Source: Thermohalobaculum sp038524325
Lineage (GTDB): Bacteria; Pseudomonadota; Alphaproteobacteria; Rhodobacterales; Rhodobacteraceae
Assembly: GCA_038524325.1 (NCBI GenBank)
Contig: JBCBIS010000088.1
Coordinates: forward strand, 1 to 16,361
Length of the DNA stretch: 16,361 nucleotides
Direction: 5' to 3'
Under the pieces are notes generated by a model. It searched no databases and had not been told where the DNA came from. It saw only the letters and a program-made list of their open reading frames with translations. The translations under genes and the position numbers were made by a program. This document shows, piece by piece, positions 7,358 through 14,200 of this stretch. Every line of letters starts with the position of its first letter. The first letter of the stretch is position 1.

Positions 7358-8464
7358 TCAGTTCAGCGAGACGCCGTAGCGATCTTTCAGCCAGTTGGTG
7401 ACGAAGGTCTTCGCACCGTCTGGCACCTGGGTCGCGCTGGCCATCGCGCCTTCCGCCTTTGCGCCGGTCATTTGCGGATAGACGCCCAGCCGGCCTTTCG
7501 AGATCTCGGCGAAATCAGGCCGCGCCTTGATTGCTTCGAACGCCGCGGCAAAGGCTGCAACCGCCTCGTCCGAGGCGCCGTTCGGCAGGAAGACCATCTT
7601 CTGCGCCGGGAAACCCGCGACGAAGAAGGCTTTCCACGCATCCCATTGCTCGCCCGAGGTCTCACAGCCCGGGGTCGCGTCGCAAACCTCCTTGAAGGTC
7701 GGCATCTCGGGGAAGGTCGGATCGCGCACGATATTGCCATCGGCATCCAAAGCGCCCCAGGACATCATCGGCACCGCCGTGCCGGCCTCGACAAGCGGTG
7801 TGACGCCTTTGAGGAAGGACGAGGAGGTCTGATAGTCGATATTCGCCTCGCCCCGCTCGAACATCAGGCGGCCATCGCCCCGGCCCTTGATGCCGAAGAC
7901 CGGCTCGACATTCAGGCCCAGCATCTCCCACGCCAGGAGCGGCACGAGATCCAGACGGGTCGCGCCCTGGCTGCCATAGATGAAGTCGGTCTCGCGCAGC
8001 GCGCTGGCATCCAGTCCATTCATCTTGCCGGCCAAATCGGGCGGCAGATAGGCGACCCCGCCGGTCCCCGAAGCCAGCACGACTTCCCAGTCGTTGTACT
8101 CATAGCGCACGCGGGGATCGCCCAGCAGATAGGGGAACTGCGTGGAGCCAGAGGAGCCGAAGATCAGCGTCCCCTCACTGTCGCCGAATTCCTGCTTCTG
8201 AAACCAATTGGCGCCTTTGGTCGAGCCGGCGCCCGGCATGAACTTCACCACCACGGTCGGCTGGCCGGGCAGCGCCTCGCTCAGCAAAGGCGCATAGAAG
8301 TTGGCCCATTTGGCGGAACCGCCTGTCTCGGAGAACGGGATCACCCATTCCACCGTCTTGCCCGACAGATCGAGGGCAGCGGATGTCGATGGCATGGTGA
8401 AGGCCGCAGCAGCCGCGGCCACAAGGCCGAACGCCACCCGGCGGGTGGTTGCAAAAATGCTCAT
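7358..8464 (-). CDS. tctC: TctC-family periplasmic solute-binding protein of the TTT system
   Basis: 368 codons from ATG 8464. Residues 1-29 are a Sec signal peptide: positively charged start with TTRR (7-9), an Ala-rich core and a cleavage region around STSA-AL (27-31). The mature protein has the TctC/Bug pattern, with VIPFSETGGSAKWANFYAPL (41-60) and VVVKFMPGAGSTKGANWF (71-88) lining the expected carboxylate-binding cleft, and a typical C-terminal helix. It is somewhat longer and more divergent than classic Bug proteins (about 320 aa). The start at 8464 has an excellent ribosome site (GGGAGG, six bases upstream) and begins the signal peptide; the in-frame start at 8497 would add eleven residues ahead of it. 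It is the first gene of the operon, 73 bases before the fused permease, and diverges from tctD. Confidence 0.9.
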   Translation of the reverse strand: MSIFATTRRVAFGLVAAAAAAFTMPSTSAALDLSGKTVEWVIPFSETGGSAKWANFYAPLLSEALPGQPTVVVKFMPGAGSTKGANWFQKQEFGDSEGTLIFGSSGSTQFPYLLGDPRVRYEYNDWEVVLASGTGGVAYLPPDLAGKMNGLDASALRETDFIYGSQGATRLDLVPLLAWEMLGLNVEPVFGIKGRGDGRLMFERGEANIDYQTSSSFLKGVTPLVEAGTAVPMMSWGALDADGNIVRDPTFPEMPTFKEVCDATPGCETSGEQWDAWKAFFVAGFPAQKMVFLPNGASDEAVAAFAAAFEAIKARPDFAEISKGRLGVYPQMTGAKAEGAMASATQVPDGAKTFVTNWLKDRYGVSLN

Positions 8465-8505
8465 TCTTTCCTCCCAGCGGGTCTCGAACGCCCGCATATG
8501 TCCAG

Positions 8506-8521
8506 GCCGGACTGATCCGGC
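8506..8521. repeat. Inverted repeat GCCGGA-ctga-TCCGGC in the tctC leader
   Basis: Perfect six-base arms around a four-base spacer, about 40 bases upstream of the tctC start codon. It could be a small hairpin in the tctC leader or a protein site. Its half-sites differ from the GntR repeat near 1240. A chance GC-rich palindrome is possible. Confidence 0.35.
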
Positions 8522-8538
8522 AACGGCTTATCTGTGTC

Positions 8539-8557
8539 CACGAAGCTTGCACGAAGC
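8539..8557. promoter_or_regulatory. Tandem CACGAAGC repeats, candidate TctD binding site
   Basis: CACGAAGC occurs at 8539-8546 and again at 8550-8557, an 11-base period. OmpR-class regulators such as TctD usually bind direct repeats about one helical turn apart. The site lies between tctC and tctD, roughly 80 bases upstream of the tctC start, suitable for activating the tctC operon and perhaps touching tctD. No convincing -35/-10 pair was found nearby. The repeat itself is seen; its role is inference. Confidence 0.45.
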
Positions 8558-8581
8558 CTTCATCACTGCAAAAAATTTCTC

Positions 8582-9253
8582 ATGCGGATCTTGGTGGTCG
8601 AGGACAATCTGAGCCTGGCGCGCGGCATCGCTTACCGGATGCGCGACGACGGCCACTCGGTCGACCTTCTGCCGGATGGCGCGGGCGCCGAGACGTTTCT
8701 CAGCCAGGAGGGCGCCGATCTGGTGATTCTCGACATCAACCTGCCGGGGCGGAGCGGGATCGAATTGCTGGCAGAAATGCGCCGCCGGGGCGATCCCCGC
8801 CCGGTGATCCTGCTGACCGCACGCTCCAGCACCGAGGACCGGGTTGCCGGGCTGGATGCGGGGGCGGATGATTATCTGGTCAAGCCTTTCGCGATGGACG
8901 AGCTGGCTGCCCGGGTCCGCGCGCTGGGCCGGCGAAAGGCCGCGACGCCGCGGCGCATGGCTCGGATCGGTGCGCTCAGCCTCGATCTCGATGCGATGCA
9001 ACTGATCGATGGGGACCGCGCCCTCGACATCCCGCGGCGCGAGGTCTCGCTGCTGGCAGCGCTGGCCGAGGCGCACGGCCGTGCCGTCTCGAAATCGAGC
9101 CTGCTCGACCAGCTCTACGGCATTGGCAGCGCGACGGATGACAAGGTGATCGAGGTCTATGTCTCTCGCCTGCGTCGACGATTGCGGCCGCATGGCATCT
9201 CGATCCGGGTCGCGCGGGGCATCGGCTATAGCCTGGCGATTCCGGCGGAATGA
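8582..9253 (+). CDS. tctD: OmpR/PhoB-family response regulator, TctD-like
   Basis: 223 codons. The receiver domain (1-115) has the acidic pair E7-D8, phospho-acceptor D51 (LVILDINLPG), T79 (LLTARS) and K101 (LVKPF). The C-terminal winged helix (about 126-220) has the RREVSLLAALAEAHG block and ends with the VYVSRLRRRL recognition-helix region and GIGYSL wing. The gene overlaps the kinase start by four bases (ATGA) and diverges from tctC, the arrangement of TctD-TctE systems that induce tricarboxylate uptake. The ATG at 8582 is chosen because MRILVVEDN is the canonical receiver start; an in-frame GTG at 8534 would add sixteen residues of no domain. No strong ribosome site is seen, and the leader is short. 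Confidence 0.94.
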   Translation: MRILVVEDNLSLARGIAYRMRDDGHSVDLLPDGAGAETFLSQEGADLVILDINLPGRSGIELLAEMRRRGDPRPVILLTARSSTEDRVAGLDAGADDYLVKPFAMDELAARVRALGRRKAATPRRMARIGALSLDLDAMQLIDGDRALDIPRREVSLLAALAEAHGRAVSKSSLLDQLYGIGSATDDKVIEVYVSRLRRRLRPHGISIRVARGIGYSLAIPAE

Positions 9254-10659
9254 CCGACGCCCTGTCGTTGAGGCTCCGGCTGGTCCTGATCATCCTGATG
9301 CCGTTGATGTTTCTGGCGATCCCGGTCGGGCTCTGGCAGCTCGATACGGCGCGGCGAACTGCGGCGGAGGTGTTCGACCGCGCGCTGCTCTCGGCGGCGA
9401 TTGCAGTCTCGAACGATGTCACCCTCTCGGGCGGCGACGCGCTTTCGCCCCGGACCCGCAGGGTTCTGGCCGACACGTCCGGGGGCCGCGTCTACTATCA
9501 TGTCTATGCGCCCGACGGGGTGATCGTGGCCGGGTATGCGACACCGCCGGTCGGGATCCCCCGCGCGCCGGCACAGGAGACCGGTCCCGCATTCTTCGCC
9601 GCGACCTATCTCGGCCGCGATGTGAGCGGGGTGAGATTGCAGAACCGGACCCAGATCGATGGCTTCAGCGGCATCTTCACCACCACTGTCTGGCAGGATA
9701 CCGCGGTCCGGCGGGCCTTTTCGCGCCAACTCGTCGGGCGCTCGCTCGCCGCCATCCTGGGTCTGATTCTGAGCGTCGCATTGATCGTCTGGTTCGGGGT
9801 CCGGCTGGGCCTCGCCCCGCTGACGGCGTTGCAGCACGCGATCGAGCGGCGCTCCAGCGACGATCTCGCCCCGATCCGACGGGTCGTGCCACGCGAGGTT
9901 CGGGGGATCGTCGAGACGCTGAACAGCCTGTTCTCGCAGGTGTCGCGCAGCATGACCGCGCAATCTGAGTTCATATCGAACGCGGCGCACCAGCTCCGCA
10001 ATCCCATCGCCGGGGTGCTCTCGCTGGCCGAGGCGGTCGAGCGGGCCCCGAACCCGGAGGAAGCCCGCATACGCGCCCGCGATCTGCTCGAAGCCGCGCG
10101 CGAGACGGCGGATTTGACACAGCGCCTCCTCACGATGGAACGCGCCAAGGAGATCAGCCCCGCCAATCTGCACGAGCGGGTCGATCTGGCGGCCTGCCTG
10201 GTGGAATGGATGCCGGGCTTCGCGCCAAGCCCCAAACGGCAGGTCGAGATCGCCCTTGACGTCCGGCATCCCCTCGAACCGGTTCTGTGCGATCCCATCA
10301 TGCTTCGCGAAGCGCTCTCGAACCTCGTCCACAATGCCTTTTTGCATGGCGGGCCGGACCTGTCGAAGATCACGGTTAAAATCGCGCAGGAGAATGGTTG
10401 GCTGCGCCTCGCAGTGGCCGATGACGGTGCGGGCATGCCCGAGAGCTATCTGCCTTTGGCGGTGCAACGCTTCTCGCAAGGCAAACCGGCAAGCGGCAGC
10501 GGCCTCGGGCTGTCGATTGTCGCCGCCGTGGCCGAGGGGCATGGCGGCAAAATGGAGATCCTGCCGCAGTCCAGAGGTGTCGAGATCGCCCTCTCATTGC
10601 CATGCCACGGCTGCCCAAGCATGGGCGCGACCTCGGAGGGATCCCCCGCACAGGCGTGA
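9250..10659 (+). CDS. tctE: Sensor histidine kinase, TctE-like
   Basis: 469 codons, normal for TctE. Membrane helices lie at about 9-28 and 165-185, enclosing a periplasmic sensor region of about 135 residues of the TctE (2CSK_N-like) type. A short HAMP-like linker leads to the dimerisation helix with the phospho-acceptor H247 in FISNAAHQLRNPIAG (241-255). The ATPase domain shows the N box (NLVHNAFLHG, 358-367), D391-G393 (DDGAGM) and GSGLGLSI (416-423). The start overlaps the tctD stop (ATGA), so the pair is made together. It probably senses the external tricarboxylate and phosphorylates TctD. The last eighteen residues (CHGCPSMG onward) extend past the catalytic domain and contain a CxxC of unknown meaning. 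Confidence 0.94.
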   Translation: MTDALSLRLRLVLIILMPLMFLAIPVGLWQLDTARRTAAEVFDRALLSAAIAVSNDVTLSGGDALSPRTRRVLADTSGGRVYYHVYAPDGVIVAGYATPPVGIPRAPAQETGPAFFAATYLGRDVSGVRLQNRTQIDGFSGIFTTTVWQDTAVRRAFSRQLVGRSLAAILGLILSVALIVWFGVRLGLAPLTALQHAIERRSSDDLAPIRRVVPREVRGIVETLNSLFSQVSRSMTAQSEFISNAAHQLRNPIAGVLSLAEAVERAPNPEEARIRARDLLEAARETADLTQRLLTMERAKEISPANLHERVDLAACLVEWMPGFAPSPKRQVEIALDVRHPLEPVLCDPIMLREALSNLVHNAFLHGGPDLSKITVKIAQENGWLRLAVADDGAGMPESYLPLAVQRFSQGKPASGSGLGLSIVAAVAEGHGGKMEILPQSRGVEIALSLPCHGCPSMGATSEGSPAQA

Positions 10660-10820
10660 GACCGGCAGTTGTTGGGATGTTTCCGCGGAGATGCGCCACT
10701 AGCCTCACTGACCCTGAAGCGGCGCTCCACGCCCCTAGATCGCATCATCTGCAACGCCGTGCTAGGTTGCGCCGCGGCGGCCAGATCAACCGGCCGACAG
10801 GACCGGAGACGAGGCCGATC
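10660..10820. other. Intergenic spacer between tctE and the RipA-like gene
   Basis: 161 bases with no gene. A ten-base GC palindrome (CGCCGCGGCG) occurs near 10770, but no hairpin followed by a T-run was seen, and no good -35/-10 pair. Whether the small membrane-protein gene has its own promoter or is read through from tctE is undecided. Confidence 0.5.
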
Positions 10821-11249
10821 GTGGACCAGTTCGAACTCTACAAGCTCTACCTCGCAACCGCCGAGAAGGTCAGCGACCGGCGCGGTCAGGCCAATCAATG
10901 GCTGTTGAGCGTGAACAGCGCACTGATCGGTCTCTATGGCTATCTGGGCGCGCGCGGCGGTCCGGGATCTGCTGACGAAGCGGCGCTCTGGCGTCTGGCG
11001 ATACCCGCTTGCGGCGTTTTGGTGTGCCTGTCCTGGGCAGCTCTGCTGGGCAGCTACCGCCGCCTCAACGCGGCCAAGTTCAAGGTGCTGCAGGAGATCG
11101 AGGCGGGCTTTGAAACCCCGGCCCTGACGCGAGAGCAGGAGCACTACAAAGCCGCCGGGCGCAGCCGCCTGAGCCAGGTCGAGGCCGTCGTGCCGTGGAG
11201 TTTCGCGGTGCTTTACTCTGGCCTGATTGGTGCCGTGCTCGCGCTGTAA
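10821..11249 (+). CDS. Small membrane protein, RipA-like (octameric membrane protein) family
   Basis: 142 codons from a GTG at 10821, which has GAGG six bases upstream; longer in-frame readings lack membrane-protein character. The order is an N-terminal charged helix (FELYKLYLATAEKVSDRR, 4-21), a first membrane helix (about 28-44, LLSVNSALIGLYGYLG), a second (57-78), a cytoplasmic helical loop beginning SYRRLNAAKFKVLQEIE (78-94), and a third helix near the C-terminus (124-142, VPWSFAVLYSGLIGAVLAL). The LYxxxAExxSxRRxxAN start, the SYRxLNxAKFKV block and the VExxVPW end match my memory of the RipA-like family, named after a Francisella protein needed for growth in host cells. Such proteins also occur beside TIR and nuclease genes in bacterial defence loci. 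Its stop touches that of the convergent TIR-STAND gene. Function here is unknown. Confidence 0.75.
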   Translation: MDQFELYKLYLATAEKVSDRRGQANQWLLSVNSALIGLYGYLGARGGPGSADEAALWRLAIPACGVLVCLSWAALLGSYRRLNAAKFKVLQEIEAGFETPALTREQEHYKAAGRSRLSQVEAVVPWSFAVLYSGLIGAVLAL

Positions 11250-14200
11250 TCAGCGGCGCGTCTCACGCAGGATATCCAGGGTCTTTTCATCGAACGGCCT
11301 CTCGCCAGCTTCGAGCGCCGCAATCCATCCGCGGCGCCGTTTTGCGGCGATAAGCTGCGCGCCGGTCGCCTCGGACCACTCCACGAAGGCGGTGAAGTCC
11401 GCCACCGCTCCCGCGACATCGCCAGCCAGGGCCCGGGCAAGGCCGCGGCTGTCTTGCCATAGCGGGCGTTCCGTCTCCTTGGCCGTCGCGATGGCAAGGT
11501 CGCAGCTCTCCAAAACCTGCGCAGCCACTCCGTCGAGCGCACCGCGCCAGCAGATCCGGTTCCAATCGGCGGATGCGACCTGCAGCTCGGAAAGCGGCGT
11601 CTCTCCAAGGACATTGCGCGCGAGGGCAAGCTTGCCGAGGCCTGTTGCACTTTCCGCCCCGCTCTCATCCGTGAACGCCTCCTCCGCCGCCAGAACCAGC
11701 GCGCGCGCGAAGCGATGGCGATGTGTCTCGCCGCCTTCCCCAGCTGCCCGCCTCAGCGTCGTCAAGGCGTCGGGGATCTCGCTCTCGCGCGTCACCCGCG
11801 CGGCGAGGTCGGTATAGAGCCCCTCGGGCAAGGGCCACTCGGCGCAGGTTTTGCGATAGGGCTGCGCACCGAAATACTGCTGCCATTCCGCCAGATCCAT
11901 GTTCCGAGCCGCCCGCGCGCAGGCCCGAAGGGCCAGCCGATCGGGCTGGGTCCAGATCCGCGTGGTGCCATCCATGCCCGCCGAGACGAGATGCCGCCCG
12001 TCCGGCGCGAAACTGAGGCTCGTCACCCCCGCCTGATGCCCTGTCAGCGCCAGAGGGGGCCGCGACCACTGCGCGCTCCGCCACAGCCAAACCCGGTCAT
12101 CGCCCGCGCCAAAGGCGAGCCATGCGCTGTCGGGAGAGAACGCCAGCGGAAAGCCAAGCGCGGAGAAAACCCGCCGGGTCACGTCGACACGCAACACCTG
12201 GGGCGGCGCCGAGGGCAAGGTGAGATCATATACCTCGACCCGATCCATCTGCGAGGACAGGGCCAACCACCGGCCGTCTGGCGACAAGGCGGCGGTGTTC
12301 GCCCCTTGCGCTCGCAGCACGATCTGGCGAGGCTCCGCTTCGGCCGCGAGGGTCTCCCAGACCAGCAAAGCCCCGCCCGCCGTTGCCGCGATCAGACGAT
12401 CGCTTGCCGGGAAGCGCAGCGCCAGGATCCGTTCTGGCCCTGAGTAAAGCACCCGTTCGGGCTGATCCTGTCCCGAGAAATCGATCAGCGACAGGCCGGT
12501 GCTGCCCGCCAGGGCGACCCGGCGCCCCTCCGGCGCGAAGCTGAGGCGGAAGACACCCCCCGGCACGTTGGCTGCAAAGACCGGCGCGGCACCCGGCGCG
12601 TCCCGTCTACGGATCGACAGCGCACCAGCCTCCGTTCCGACGGCCAAAAACGCACCCCCTGGCGACAATGCGATGGATCGAACGGCGCTGTCTTCGAGGC
12701 CGAATTGCTGCGCCTCCCGCCCGGGTTGGTGCCCGTCCAGGCCAAGCACATCCCCCTCGGCAGTGCCGATGGCAATCGCCGCCAGTCCCTCTGAAGCGTC
12801 CGCCGCGAAGACCCACGCGCCCGAGGACTGCCGACGCGGCTCGGCCCCACCTTGGCGCATATCGTGGAGATGGATCGCGCCGTTCCGATCCGCCACTGCA
12901 AGCCATTTCTGAGGCGCGAAAGCCACCGCCTCGACCTCGGCAAAGCGGGCGATGACGGCATGGCGCTCCGGCGCCTCGGGCCGCCAGATGCGGAGGGTCC
13001 CGCCGCCCTGCAACCCCTCGTAAGTGCCAACGATCAAACGGTCGGGCAGCGTGCCGGCATCCTTCGCCCCCTGCGTCATCCCAACGGCGATGCTGGTCAC
13101 CGTGTAACCTGCCCCCATCGGGTCGAAGCCTTCACCGACCACGCGCGCCTCGCCCTCCGGATCCCGCAAATCCCACAGCGAGACACCGTTGCCAAAGAAC
13201 GGCTCGAAACCACCGGTGGCGAGGAAATCGCCGTTGCGCGAGAAGTCGAAGCTGTAGATCTCTCCCTGTTGCGCGGTCAGCCGACGCGGCGCTGCGCCAA
13301 GATCCGTGCGGTCCCAGATCAGCACCGTCTCGCCCCCGGCCACCGCAAGCCACCGGCCATCGAGGCTGTATCGGGCGGCCCGGCGCTCGGCGCCGAGGGG
13401 GAGATCGAATTTGCGGATCGTGTCAGTCCGCAGCGAGATTTCTCGCGCGGGCCCCGTCTCGGGCACCAATGTCAGGGCTGAGCCATCCGGGGAGAGCGCG
13501 AGGGTCCGCAGCTTCCCGCCCCCATGGGCCAAGCGGCGGGGTGGCGCATCCGACGCAATGTCCTCCCAAAACAAGACATCATCCCCGATCAGCGCGGCAA
13601 TCCGGCCAGAGGCGTACCCGACAGACCTGACCGGCAGATCCCCCGCATGGATGATCGATCCCGGACGGTCTGGGTCGGCCAGATCCCAGAGGCGCAGGGT
13701 CCCGTCTCGCCCGGCCGAGAGCAGCTCCTCCCCGGTTTCGTCGAACAGGATGGTCTCGACCGGGCCGACATGACCGCTGAGCGGCTCCCACGGGTGGCTG
13801 GACAGGATCGCGCGCAATTGGGAATCGATCTCGGTGATATGGTCCAGCCGGATGGCCTCGACGCCCAGCAACAGCTTAAGCGCGCCATGGGCCACCGCAT
13901 CCAGCCCGCCGGCCAGCGAGGCGAAATACTTGGCCGCGCTCTGCTCGGCGCGAAGCCGCGCCTCATCGGTCCGCCGCAACGCGCCTTCTAACTGCACCCG
14001 GGTTTCCTGTTCGCGCGACAACGCCGTCAACAGCATCGCGCGGCTTTGCTCGGCATCGGCGAAATTCGACTCGGCGATGTCCAGATTGGCCTCGGCTTCG
14101 TCGCGGGCGATCACGGCCTCACTCCATTGCCAGGTGGCGATGCCCCCCAGAACCGCAAAGATCACGGTCGCTACAACAAAGCCCGCGCGCAGCAGAGAGC

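Noticed and set aside
7283..8515. A 410-codon plus-strand open frame opposite tctC
   Set aside because: The minus strand has a signal peptide, strong ribosome site and binding-protein motifs; the plus frame is Arg/His-rich with no domain.
8534..8581. GTG start for tctD at 8534
   Set aside because: It would add sixteen residues before the canonical receiver start and run through the tandem repeats.
9226..10542. A 438-codon minus-strand open frame opposite tctE
   Set aside because: No recognisable motif, Arg/Gln/His-rich, while the plus strand carries the complete kinase motif set.
10765..10780. GC palindrome in the tctE to RipA-like spacer as a terminator
   Set aside because: No loop and no T-run; self-complementary GC runs are expected at this base composition.
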